A stretch of DNA of 64,000 bases, taken from NCBI GenBank assembly GCA_017849585.1, contig JAFIGT010000031.1:1-64000 (forward strand), read 5' to 3'. This document shows positions 16,968 to 24,859 of the stretch, piece by piece (positions within the stretch are counted from its first letter, which is position 1; every line of letters starts with the position of its first letter). Source of the stretch: Verrucomicrobium sp. (GTDB taxonomy: Bacteria > Verrucomicrobiota > Verrucomicrobiia > Methylacidiphilales > UBA1321). The position numbers and the translations under genes are program-made. Under the pieces are notes generated by a model that saw only the letters and a program-made list of their open reading frames with translations, was not told the origin of the DNA and made no database searches.

Positions 16968-19070
16968 TCACGCTGCAGCCGCTATGCCGGTAAGCGGACG
17001 GATTGTGTATGCCGGTTCCAGTTGGACCGTAGGTGGTATTTCGTTGTACGCCATCACCTGCAGGGTCGGGAAGGTATCGCTAAAGAATCGCTTCAACCCC
17101 AAACGGATCAGCGGTGAGCACAACAACAGCACCGTAAAGCCCTCACGCGTCAGTTTCTCCACCCCATCCCCGATCTGCTTGTGGATATGGCGCGCCAGCG
17201 ATGGATCGATGACCAATGCGATTTCTTGCGCCGTCTGCCGCAATCCCTTGGAAAGCTGCTGCTCCAGCTCGGGATGCATCGTGATGGCATGAAGCTTGTT
17301 ATTGCGAATGTCACACTTGCGAGCCAGTTGCAAGACCAACACCTTGCGGCACGCTTCGCTCAACTCGTCCGGATTTTTCGTCAACACCACCTGGTCGCAC
17401 AATTTTTCCAGAATGAGCGGCAGATCGCGCACCGCCACATTCTCCCGTAGCAGATTCTGCATCACACGGTGCACCGTGCCGAGACCAAGCTGCAGCAGAT
17501 TCATCTCCTGCAACACGGCGGGATAAGATCCCTTCAGCTCATCCAGTAAGTTTTGCACATCCTGACGCGTCAGCAAATCCGCCGCATGTCCCTTCACCGT
17601 TTCGCTCAAATGCGTGGTCAGGACCGAGAGCGGATCGACCACGGTATAGCCCAGCCGTTGCGCATCGCGACGGTCAGAGTCTGCGATCCATGTCGCGGGC
17701 AATCCGAAAGCCGGCTCCGTCGTCACCCGTCCGCGCAAGGGCCGCTGCACGCTGCCAACGCCCATGGCCAAAAACTGTCCCGGCAAAATTTCGCCCGAGG
17801 CGATCTCCATTCCACGCAGTAAAATCCGGTATTGATGCACCGTCAGGCTCGCATTGTCCCGAATCGAAATGGCGGGAATGGTAATGCCGATATCCACGCT
17901 CAACGCACGGCGCAATGCCGCAATGCGCTCCAGCAAATTCTGGTTATTGCCCTGCACCAATGGCAACAGGCCCACACCGAGTTCAAGGGCGAGGATTTCC
18001 GACCGCCGCACGGCAGTCTCCTCTTTCGCCGTCGAATCGCCCGTCTTGCCTTTGCCCCCGTAACCTGTCGCTGCCTTGCCTCCTGCGCTCACACCGTCCT
18101 TGCCTTCCTTCTTCTTGGGCAACATTGCGCCCATCGCCAGGAATAACGCGCCGAGAAAGAAGAGTGCGACCATCGGAAAACCGGGGACGAGCATCATGAC
18201 CCAAAGCAATCCGCCGGTGACATACATGATCTTCGCATCGCTCAACATCTGGCGTGCCACATCTTCGCCAATACCAGAAGAGGAATTCGAACGGGTGACT
18301 AGGATACCCGCCGCCGTGGAGATCAACAGTGCGGGAATCTGCGAGACCAGACCATCCCCGACGCTCAGCAGGCTGAATTTGTGCATCGATTCTGCAGCAG
18401 AGAGATTCATCTGCAAAATACCCACGGCAAATCCGCCGACGAGATTAATGCCTGTGATCAGGATACCCGCAATGGCATCCCCACGGACGAACTTGCTCGC
18501 ACCATCCATCGCACCGAAGAAACTCGCCTCGCGCTCCAGGCCCTTGCGGCGCGCGCGCGCTTCCTGCTCCGAGATGACGCCGGAATTAAGATCGGCATCA
18601 ATGCTCATCTGCTTGCCGGGCATGGCGTCCAAGGTAAACCGCGCCGCCACTTCCGCGACGCGTCCGGCACCCTTGGTGATGACGACAAAGTTGATGATCG
18701 TGAGGATGACGAAAATGATGATTCCGACCGCCATGTTGCCCTGCACGACAAACTGCCCAAAACTGTTGATCAGATGGCCGCCATCGCCCGAAATGAGAAT
18801 CGAACGTGTCGTGGCAATATTCAATCCGAGCCGGTACAACGTCACAAACAACAGGACCGTCGGGAAGACAAAGAAATCCGTCGGCTCCTTCATATCGGCC
18901 ACCGTCAGGATGATCACCACCGACAGGGCAATGCTTGAGGCCAGAAGGACGTCGAGCAGGAAAGTGGGCAACGGCAGGACGAGAATGAAAACAATCCCGA
19001 GAATGCCGAAGCTGAAAAGCAGGTCGCCACTACGGGCCATATAGGAAGCGAAGGAGGATACTTTGCTCAT
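16968..19070 (-). CDS. flhA: Flagellar export gate protein FlhA
   Basis: 700 residues. An integral membrane component of the flagellar type III export gate; its cytoplasmic domain docks chaperone-substrate complexes. The N-terminal half has about eight membrane segments starting at about residue 15, with the family signature RFTLDAMPGKQMSIDADLNS in the cytoplasmic loop near residue 147. The C-terminal half is the soluble FlhA-C domain, after a charged linker around residues 310-350. Its ATG overlaps the flhB stop by four bases, showing translational coupling in the order fliO-P-Q-R-flhB-flhA. A GGCGC-TTC-GCGCC hairpin lies just after the stop but lacks a U tract. Confidence 0.97.
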   Translation of the reverse strand: MSKVSSFASYMARSGDLLFSFGILGIVFILVLPLPTFLLDVLLASSIALSVVIILTVADMKEPTDFFVFPTVLLFVTLYRLGLNIATTRSILISGDGGHLINSFGQFVVQGNMAVGIIIFVILTIINFVVITKGAGRVAEVAARFTLDAMPGKQMSIDADLNSGVISEQEARARRKGLEREASFFGAMDGASKFVRGDAIAGILITGINLVGGFAVGILQMNLSAAESMHKFSLLSVGDGLVSQIPALLISTAAGILVTRSNSSSGIGEDVARQMLSDAKIMYVTGGLLWVMMLVPGFPMVALFFLGALFLAMGAMLPKKKEGKDGVSAGGKAATGYGGKGKTGDSTAKEETAVRRSEILALELGVGLLPLVQGNNQNLLERIAALRRALSVDIGITIPAISIRDNASLTVHQYRILLRGMEIASGEILPGQFLAMGVGSVQRPLRGRVTTEPAFGLPATWIADSDRRDAQRLGYTVVDPLSVLTTHLSETVKGHAADLLTRQDVQNLLDELKGSYPAVLQEMNLLQLGLGTVHRVMQNLLRENVAVRDLPLILEKLCDQVVLTKNPDELSEACRKVLVLQLARKCDIRNNKLHAITMHPELEQQLSKGLRQTAQEIALVIDPSLARHIHKQIGDGVEKLTREGFTVLLLCSPLIRLGLKRFFSDTFPTLQVMAYNEIPPTVQLEPAYTIRPLTGIAAAA

Positions 19071-20188
19071 GATTCAAGTCCTCGTGGTTCGTCGCCGGTC
19101 GATTCCGGTGTCGACGGCGGTTGATAGAAGCCTTCCGGAGCTTCCGAAGCTCGGTAACCGCGACGGAAGAGTTGCGCCAGGATCGCCGCCACCGCCTGGT
19201 AGTACATTTCCGGGATGGGCTCGCCAATCTGCCCGTGCTTGTACAGTCCGCGGGCGAGAGGGGGATTTTCGATGATCGGCACATGCCAGCGCAACGCCTC
19301 CTCACGCAAACGCAGCGCAATGCGCCGCACACCCTTGCCCATCATCACCGGCACCGGCGTTTCGCCACGTTTATAGCGCAGCGCGATGGCGTAGTGTGTC
19401 GGATTGGTGATCACAATCGTATTATCCTTCATGTCCTCCAGCATGCGGCGCACGGAGCGGCGCTTCATCAACTGCTGCCGCTTACGCTTGACCTCGGGAG
19501 AGCCTTCCTGCTGCTTGTGCTCTTCCTTGTACTCGTCGATGCTCATGCGGTTGTCGCGCTCGAACTGCCAGATCTGGTAGAGGTAATCGACCACGGCGAT
19601 CACAAACGCCGCCATCAGCACCCGCCAACCAATCTGCCAGGCGATGGAAGTCAGGAAGCTGCCCAACTCAATCGTCGTCACCGGCCGCATGAAGACATCG
19701 GCGTTCACCAGGTCGCGCCCCGCCGCCACGGCAAAAAGCACCACGACCGTGAGCTTCACCAGCGCCTGCACGGAGGTCACCAACCGCCGAATGGAAAAGA
19801 GTTGCTTGAGCCCATTGAGCGGATTGAGCTTGCTCCATTTCGGTTCAAACGCCTGCTCGGCAAAAACCAGTCCAATCTGTGCCATCTGCGCGAAAATTGC
19901 CGTCCCCATCAACGCCAGTAAAAAGGCCCCGATGGCAAACACCCAGTTCCACGAGGCGCCCAACGGAGAAAGTCCTGAGATACCCGACTGCAATTGCACC
20001 TGCTTGAAACATCCCGACATCACCCCCGCCATGCCCATTGCCAGGATCGGACCGATCAGCATCACGCCAAAAAGCCCCACGCCAAACTGCGCCACCGTGC
20101 TCAGCTCCTGACTGCGCGGCATCTGCCCCTTGCGCTGCAGTTCGCTGCGGCGCTTGGAGGAAGCCGGTAGATTTTTGTCATCAGCCAT
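19067..20188 (-). CDS. flhB: Flagellar export switch protein FlhB
   Basis: 373 residues. A membrane component of the flagellar export gate that switches substrate specificity from rod/hook to filament. Four membrane segments lie in the first ~210 residues; the cytoplasmic domain contains the autocleavage motif NPTH (residues 262-265, in ITNPTHYAIALRYKRG), cut between Asn and Pro. Upstream of it is the conserved basic helix (MKRRSVRRMLED). Length is typical. It starts 4 bases before fliR ends and its stop overlaps flhA. Confidence 0.97.
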   Translation of the reverse strand: MADDKNLPASSKRRSELQRKGQMPRSQELSTVAQFGVGLFGVMLIGPILAMGMAGVMSGCFKQVQLQSGISGLSPLGASWNWVFAIGAFLLALMGTAIFAQMAQIGLVFAEQAFEPKWSKLNPLNGLKQLFSIRRLVTSVQALVKLTVVVLFAVAAGRDLVNADVFMRPVTTIELGSFLTSIAWQIGWRVLMAAFVIAVVDYLYQIWQFERDNRMSIDEYKEEHKQQEGSPEVKRKRQQLMKRRSVRRMLEDMKDNTIVITNPTHYAIALRYKRGETPVPVMMGKGVRRIALRLREEALRWHVPIIENPPLARGLYKHGQIGEPIPEMYYQAVAAILAQLFRRGYRASEAPEGFYQPPSTPESTGDEPRGLES

Positions 20189-20191
20189 GGG

Positions 20192-20959
20192 TTATCGGGC
20201 GGCCGTTTGGAAATAGGCGCTAAAAGTGGGGATCATTTTTGCCATCTCGTTGCGCACCGTCATCAGGATCAGCGGCAGGAAGAAAATCGCGCCGGTGCTG
20301 CCGACAATGATGCGCATGGTAAAGCTCTCGTAAAAAATGTTGATCCCCTGTACCAGCTTGGCGAGAAACGCGATGGCAACATTGAGGAAAAACATCATCG
20401 CAATGATCGGCGCGGCAATGATGAGCCCGCTGGCAAAGGCGTTCGCCCCCAACCGCACCAGCATGTCGTAATTCCCAAGCCCGATTTGCAACGCCCCGAG
20501 CGGCACCATCTGGAAACTCTTGTGCAGGCCAAGCAAAAGGAGCGAGGCATAATCCAGTGTCCAAAAATAGTAGAGTGCGGCGAGACCGAAAAAGCGGTTG
20601 AAGAGACCGCCTTGGATCGAGATCATCGGGTTGAATTGCTCCGCCGCAAGGAAACTCAATTCGCTATCGATCAGGGTGCCCCCGATGCGTACCGCCGAGA
20701 AAATGAGTCGCAAGGCCAGCGCCGCACCCAGCCCGAGCAAGAACTCGCACCCCACTGCCACCACCAGATCAGGCAAACCCGGAAAGCTCCCCGGCGGCAT
20801 GACAGCCGATGGCAGCATGGAGAGAGTCAACCAGCCGATCAACAGCGCGCGGAAAGTGCGCGGTGCGGGCATTTCATCGGAGCCGAAGCCCGGGCAAAAT
20901 AGAATAAAGCCGCTCAGGCGACTGCCCACCAACCAGAAGAGAAGCGGCTGCGTCATCAT
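20192..20959 (-). CDS. fliR: Flagellar export protein FliR
   Basis: 255 residues from ATG at 20959, which overlaps the fliQ stop as ATGA; longer starts in this frame lie inside fliQ and are rejected. It is hydrophobic, with about six membrane helices and the FliR/SpaR/YscT pattern: PAPRTFRALLIGWLTLSM near the N-terminus and later GGTLIDSELSFLAAEQFNP. FliR assembles with FliP and FliQ to form the helical export channel. It is part of the translationally coupled fliO-flhA operon. Confidence 0.93.
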   Translation of the reverse strand: MMTQPLLFWLVGSRLSGFILFCPGFGSDEMPAPRTFRALLIGWLTLSMLPSAVMPPGSFPGLPDLVVAVGCEFLLGLGAALALRLIFSAVRIGGTLIDSELSFLAAEQFNPMISIQGGLFNRFFGLAALYYFWTLDYASLLLLGLHKSFQMVPLGALQIGLGNYDMLVRLGANAFASGLIIAAPIIAMMFFLNVAIAFLAKLVQGINIFYESFTMRIIVGSTGAIFFLPLILMTVRNEMAKMIPTFSAYFQTAAR

Positions 20960-21225
20960 CGCGCGACATCTCCAATACGTTGAAAAAAAAGAATCGTGAG
21001 ATTCCCCATCTTTTGCAGAATCCACGGCGACAACAACCACAGTGCCCCCCCGACCGCAAACACCTTTGGCACAAACGTCAACGTCTGCTCCTGAATCGTC
21101 GTGATGGTCTGGAACAAACTGACGGTCACACCCACCACGAGACATAGACCGATGATCGGCGCGGCGACAATAAACGCCTCCGTCAGGCAAATCTTGATCA
21201 GCTCATAGGCAGCGTCGGAATTCAT
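20956..21225 (-). CDS. fliQ: Flagellar export protein FliQ
   Basis: 89 residues, the usual length. Two membrane helices with the typical FliQ pattern: APIIGLCLVVGVTVSLFQTI, then TTIQEQTLTFVPKVFAVGGA. It forms part of the FliPQR export channel. It begins four bases after fliP ends and overlaps fliR by four bases. Confidence 0.95.
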   Translation of the reverse strand: MNSDAAYELIKICLTEAFIVAAPIIGLCLVVGVTVSLFQTITTIQEQTLTFVPKVFAVGGALWLLSPWILQKMGNLTILFFQRIGDVAR

Positions 21226-21229
21226 GAAA

Positions 21230-22027
21230 TTATCCGTTAAAACTCATCACCAGCGAGCGCACCAATAACGACCATCCATCGATGAGCACAAAAATCATCA
21301 CCTTGAGCGGCAGCGAAATAATCGTCGGCGGCAACATCATCATACCCAGCGACATCAGAATGGAGGCCACCACCATGTCGATCACCACAAAGGGCAGCAG
21401 AATGAGCAATCCCATTTGGAAACCCGTCTTCAGCTCAGACAGCATGAAGGCCGGAATGACCACATTCAGCGGCAGATCCTCCGGCTTGTCCGCCTTGATC
21501 TCCGTGGTGGAGAGCTCCATGAAGAGCTGCAACTCTTTCTCGCGCGCATAGTGCAGCATGAACGTCTTGAGCGGCGACGTCGCCTTCGTCATCGCCTCTT
21601 CCGCCGTGATCTTTCCTTCCCGCATCGGCGCGAGCGCCTGCTTGTTAATCGTATCAAACGTCGGCGCCATGATGAACGCCGTCAAAAAAAGCGCGAGCGA
21701 CACCAGTACCTGGCTCGGCGGCTGTTGCACCGTCAAGGCTGACCGCAAAAACGAAAGCACGATAATGATGCGGACGAAGGAAGTCGTCATGATCAGAATC
21801 GCAGGAGCCAGGCTCAACACGGTGAAAAGCAGTAGTAACTGCAAATTCACACTCAGCCCGCCCGTCGCCCCACCCTTGGCCGTCGTGACATTCACCTGAA
21901 TGCTATCCAGTCCCGCCAGCGGTGAGGACGATGCCGCCGGCGCCGCCTGCGCGACCGCGCCTAGGAACAACCAACCGGCAAGAACCAGCGTCACGGGCCG
22001 CCACCACAATCTCAGAAAAGTCTTCAT
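21230..22027 (-). CDS. fliP: Flagellar export protein FliP
   Basis: 265 residues from ATG at 22027; longer frame starts lie in fliO and are rejected. It begins with a cleavable signal peptide (MKTFLRLWWRPVTLVLAGWL, then FLGAVAQA), as in many FliP proteins. The family motifs are FVRIIIVLSFLRSALTVQQP, PPSQVLVSLALFLTAF, and near the C-terminus FQMGLLILLPFVVIDMVVAS with MMMLPPTIISLPLKVMIFVL. FliP forms the core of the export channel. Its start overlaps the fliO stop (ATGA). Confidence 0.96.
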   Translation of the reverse strand: MKTFLRLWWRPVTLVLAGWLFLGAVAQAAPAASSSPLAGLDSIQVNVTTAKGGATGGLSVNLQLLLLFTVLSLAPAILIMTTSFVRIIIVLSFLRSALTVQQPPSQVLVSLALFLTAFIMAPTFDTINKQALAPMREGKITAEEAMTKATSPLKTFMLHYAREKELQLFMELSTTEIKADKPEDLPLNVVIPAFMLSELKTGFQMGLLILLPFVVIDMVVASILMSLGMMMLPPTIISLPLKVMIFVLIDGWSLLVRSLVMSFNG

Positions 22028-22308
22028 GATTTGACTGGAGCCTTCTGCTCGTTTTTTTCCAGCGGCTGCCAGGCCGCGGCTGCACCCGTTTGAGCGAGAA
22101 GAAAACTTTGTCCGTCCACCTCGACCAGCAGCAAGGACGCCTTGGGCCCGAGATAGCGGCGCTCGACGATCTTCAGCCGTGGATCGGACCGCTTGCCCGA
22201 CAGCATGAGTTTGAGCTCCCCCCGCTTGGCCCACCACCACGCCACTCCCAACGCCACAAAAAAGAGAGCAAGAATCAGCCAGCGCCACCATGGAAGTGTA
22301 TCAACCAT
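22024..22308 (-). CDS. fliO: FliO-like flagellar assembly protein
   Basis: 94 residues from ATG at 22308 (MVDTLPWWRWLILALFFVAL). A longer frame start at 22440 would run through the flagellin terminator and is rejected. One membrane helix near the N-terminus is followed by a short soluble domain with the FliO pattern: RRYLGPKASLLLVEVDGQSF and then LLAQTGAAAAW. FliO is a chaperone for FliP assembly and is poorly conserved; assignment rests on this pattern and on the position directly before fliP. Confidence 0.8.
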   Translation of the reverse strand: MVDTLPWWRWLILALFFVALGVAWWWAKRGELKLMLSGKRSDPRLKIVERRYLGPKASLLLVEVDGQSFLLAQTGAAAAWQPLEKNEQKAPVKS

Positions 22309-22398
22309 ACTCAGAGAAGAATCGGAACCTTCGTGGAGAAAAATGAACGGAAATAGGAAAAATCTACCGGGTGGCAGAAAAGGAGAAGAAACGCTCCA

Positions 22399-22426
22399 TA
22401 AAAAAAGAAAGGCGGTTGCCACCGCC
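22399..22426 (-). terminator. Terminator after flagellin gene 1
   Basis: On the minus strand GGCGGT-GGCA-ACCGCC (22410-22425), followed by TTTCTTTTTTT (22399-22409). A typical intrinsic terminator separating the flagellin transcript from fliO. Confidence 0.85.
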
Positions 22427-22471
22427 TCCACGCCCGTCATCGTTGCGACATCACGCCGCGGCTAAGTGTGC

Positions 22472-23305
22472 TTAACGCAGCAGCGTGAGAACCGCCTGTT
22501 GCGAAGTGTTGGCCTGGGCCAACATCGCCGTACTGGCCTGGAGGAGAATGTTGCTCTTGGATAATTGGGTGGATTCGTCCGCGATATCGAGATCCTTGAT
22601 GCGGCTGTTGGCCGATTCGACGTTGATCTTTTCCGTGCGGATGTTGGCCACATGGAAGTTGAATTTCGCAATGTCGGCATTGATCGAGGCGCGCTGGGTG
22701 GTGACCGCATTGATCGCACTATCCAGATTCGTAATGGCCGCCGCCGCGCTCGCCGTGCTCGTCACCTGAAGCGAGGAAATGTCGAGGAAGACCTGGGTCG
22801 CCGTGCTGGTGCCCGAGTTGGTGCTCAATGCCGCCAGCTTAAGGGAATCCGTCGTGCCGGCCGCGTCAATTGCCGTGGAAATCGAATTTGAAGTAAACAG
22901 GGCCGAGCCGTTAAACTTCGCGTTCAGTTGCAATTGATTGATCTGGCTCTTGAGATTGTCGAATTCGACCGCGTAGTTCGCGCGATCAGCCGTACCAAAG
23001 GCGCCATTGGTCGCACGCTCCGCCAATTCGCTCATGCGCGTCAATTGCTGCTGGATCGTATTGAGAAATCCATCGGCAGTCTGGCCAAAAGAGATGATAT
23101 TCTGGGCGCTTTCGGAAGCGGCAGCCAGACGGTTGATATTGGCGGTAAGTTTGCCGCTGACAGCCACACCGGCCGCATCGTCCACGGGATCGGCGAGTCG
23201 ACTGCCGGAGGCCAGGCGTCGGATGCTTTTATTGAGCGCATCGTTGTTTTGCGTGAGATAGAAGGAGGCGTTGAGCGCTCCAACATTCGTGCCAATCGTT
23301 GCCAT
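22472..23305 (-). CDS. Flagellin (paralogue 1)
   Basis: 277 residues. The N-terminal D0/D1 helices (MATIGTNVGALNASFYLTQN, then LNKSIRRLASGSRLADPVDD) and C-terminal D1/D0 helices (ending ASTAMLAQANTSQQAVLTLL) are conserved. The middle is short, with little or no D2/D3 surface domain, so the filament should be thin and smooth. It has its own sigma-28-like promoter at 23415-23441 and terminator at 22399-22426. A second flagellin of equal length lies 436 bases upstream. The C-terminal half differs more than the ends. Confidence 0.96.
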   Translation of the reverse strand: MATIGTNVGALNASFYLTQNNDALNKSIRRLASGSRLADPVDDAAGVAVSGKLTANINRLAAASESAQNIISFGQTADGFLNTIQQQLTRMSELAERATNGAFGTADRANYAVEFDNLKSQINQLQLNAKFNGSALFTSNSISTAIDAAGTTDSLKLAALSTNSGTSTATQVFLDISSLQVTSTASAAAAITNLDSAINAVTTQRASINADIAKFNFHVANIRTEKINVESANSRIKDLDIADESTQLSKSNILLQASTAMLAQANTSQQAVLTLLR

Positions 23306-23414
23306 AAGGGTAGTCCTTTTTTTCGAGCTTCCACCCTGGCATCCTTGCTACAGGCCGCTTTCGACGGCCTCGGGCTTGGTACTTCTGTCCGCTTCATGCG
23401 AACTCTATGGACGG

Positions 23415-23441
23415 CTATCGGGACACGGCGGCAAAAGATTA
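23415..23441 (-). promoter_or_regulatory. Sigma-28-like promoter of flagellin 1
   Basis: Minus strand TAATCTTT (23434-23441), 11 bases, CCCGATAG (23415-23422). Each box matches 6 of 8 positions of the FliA consensus TAAAGTTT / GCCGATAA. Confidence 0.65.
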
Positions 23442-23660
23442 GCCTTTTTTGCCGATCTCGAAGGAATTTTTGACCTACAGGGCAATTAATGCGCCCCACT
23501 TCATGCCGTTTTACAGAGAAAAATCCCCTTCGCGGGAAAATTATCCCCGTGTTGTTCACAACCGGGATGTGAAAAGAAAGTGACGGGCATGGAACTCCTA
23601 TCCATCGTCCCGTTCCTGTAAAAAATGAAGTCGCCACCCAACCGTCACCCGTCCGACTTC

Positions 23661-23702
23661 AAAAAGAAACCGCGGGTTCCCTCAAAATGGGGAACCCGCG
23701 GG
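23661..23702 (-). terminator. Terminator after flagellin gene 2
   Basis: A perfect 12-bp stem on the minus strand, with arms at 23690-23701 and 23670-23681 (CCGCGGGTTCCC / GGGAACCCGCGG) and a loop of eight bases, followed by TTTCTTTTT (23661-23669). Confidence 0.88.
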
Positions 23703-23741
23703 TGTTATTCGAGAGGCGGCGCCGTGCGCCGCTTTGGGTTA

Positions 23742-24575
23742 TTAACGCAGCAGCGAGAGGACCGCCTGTTGCGAAGAGTTGGCTTGAGCCAACATCGACG
23801 TACTGGCCTGCAGCAAGATGTTGTTCTTGGCGAGCAGGGTCGATTCGTTCGCGATGTCGAGGTCCTTGATGCGTCCGTTTGCCGCTTGGATGTTCACGTT
23901 CTCCGTGCGGATATTCTGCACGTGGAAGTTGAACTTCGCGATATCGGCATTGGTGTTCGCACGCTGAGTCGTCAGGTTCTGGATCGCAGTACTCAGGGCG
24001 GTCACCGCGGCACCGGCACTGGCTGTGCTGGTAACGGCGAGAGCCGAGATATTCAGATACACCTGAGTGGCCGTGGACGTGCCGGAGTTGGTGCTCAAGG
24101 CCGCCAAAGCCAACGTATCCGTGACACCATCCGCGTTAATGGCCGTGCTGATCGCCGTCGTGGTGAAGAGCGCTTGTCCATTGAACTTCGCGTTGGCTTG
24201 GATGTTGTTGATCTGGGTCTTGAGGTTGTTGAACTCCGCCGCGTAATTGGCCAAGTCCGACGTACCGAATGAACCGTTGGTGGCGCGTTCCGCCAACTCA
24301 CTCATACGGGTCAACTGCTGTTGAATCGTGCTCAGAAAACCGTCGGTCGTCTGGGCGAACGAAACAATGTTACTGGCGCCTTCCGCCGCCGCACCGAGGC
24401 GGGCTACCGTCGCGTCCAATTTACCGCTGACCGCAACACCGGCCGCATCATCCACGGCGTCAGCCAAGCGGCTGCCCGATGAGAGGCGTTTGATGTTTTT
24501 GCTCAGATTGTCATTATTGACGTTGAGGTAGAAGGAGGCGTTGAGCGCCCCTACGTTTGTACCGATTGATGCCAT
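23742..24575 (-). CDS. Flagellin (paralogue 2)
   Basis: 277 residues, the same length as paralogue 1 and strongly similar at both ends (MASIGTNVGALNASFYLNVN; SSQQAVLSLLR). Like its partner it has little central variable domain. It has its own sigma-28-like promoter (24695-24721) and a strong terminator (23661-23702), so the two genes can be expressed independently. A long inverted repeat (GAACACTTC at 24668-24676, GAAGTGTTT at 24690-24698) lies at the promoter/leader. Neither gene carries a clear glycosylation or chaperone signature. Confidence 0.96.
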   Translation of the reverse strand: MASIGTNVGALNASFYLNVNNDNLSKNIKRLSSGSRLADAVDDAAGVAVSGKLDATVARLGAAAEGASNIVSFAQTTDGFLSTIQQQLTRMSELAERATNGSFGTSDLANYAAEFNNLKTQINNIQANAKFNGQALFTTTAISTAINADGVTDTLALAALSTNSGTSTATQVYLNISALAVTSTASAGAAVTALSTAIQNLTTQRANTNADIAKFNFHVQNIRTENVNIQAANGRIKDLDIANESTLLAKNNILLQASTSMLAQANSSQQAVLSLLR

Positions 24576-24667
24576 AGATATGTCCTTTATCTGCTACAGA
24601 TGCTTCATGCATCCGGCTGGGGGATCCAGCATGCGGGCTTTTTTTGAGAGGAACCTGCCAACCTCGC

Positions 24668-24698
24668 GAACACTTCATTGCGTCCGTACGAAGTGTTT
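24668..24698 (-). repeat. Inverted repeat at the flagellin 2 promoter/leader
   Basis: Arms 24668-24676 and 24690-24698 (8 of 9 paired) with a 13-base loop, overlapping the -10 box and start of the transcript of flagellin 2. It could be an operator or a 5' RNA hairpin. Confidence 0.45.
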
Positions 24699-24721
24699 CG
24701 GCAGTGATCGGGGTGACTTAA
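24695..24721 (-). promoter_or_regulatory. Sigma-28-like promoter of flagellin 2
   Basis: Minus strand TTAAGTCA (24714-24721), 11 bases, GCCGAAAC (24695-24702). It lies 120 bases from the ATG, nearly the same distance as for paralogue 1. Confidence 0.6.
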
Positions 24722-24780
24722 GCTCCAAATGAAGTTTTTTTAAATCATCCCTTTTCCCGCCCACCCCTCAGGATGATTAC

Positions 24781-24807
24781 TAAACTTCATCCCATTTCTT
24801 CCGAAAA
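24781..24807 (+). promoter_or_regulatory. Sigma-28-like promoter of cheA
   Basis: TAAACTTC (24781-24788), 11 bases, TCCGAAAA (24800-24807); 53 bases before the cheA ATG. Each box matches 6 of 8 consensus positions. Confidence 0.6.
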
Positions 24808-24859
24808 GACCCCTTGAGGACCGCTCATGAAGAGCACCCGCACCCCTTGAGGCCCTATT

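Larger units (their letters stand above)
23306..23741. other. Intergenic region between the two flagellin genes
   Basis: 436 bases with no credible gene. It holds the sigma-28-like promoter of flagellin 1 (23415-23441), its leader of about 110 bases, and the terminator of flagellin 2 (23661-23702). A further GC-rich hairpin (GGCGGCGC/GCGCCGC) lies at about 23714-23732. Confidence 0.7.

Noticed and set aside
22309-22440. Longer fliO starting at 22440
   Set aside because: It would translate through the flagellin terminator and adds an unconserved Phe-rich stretch; ATG at 22308 is preferred.
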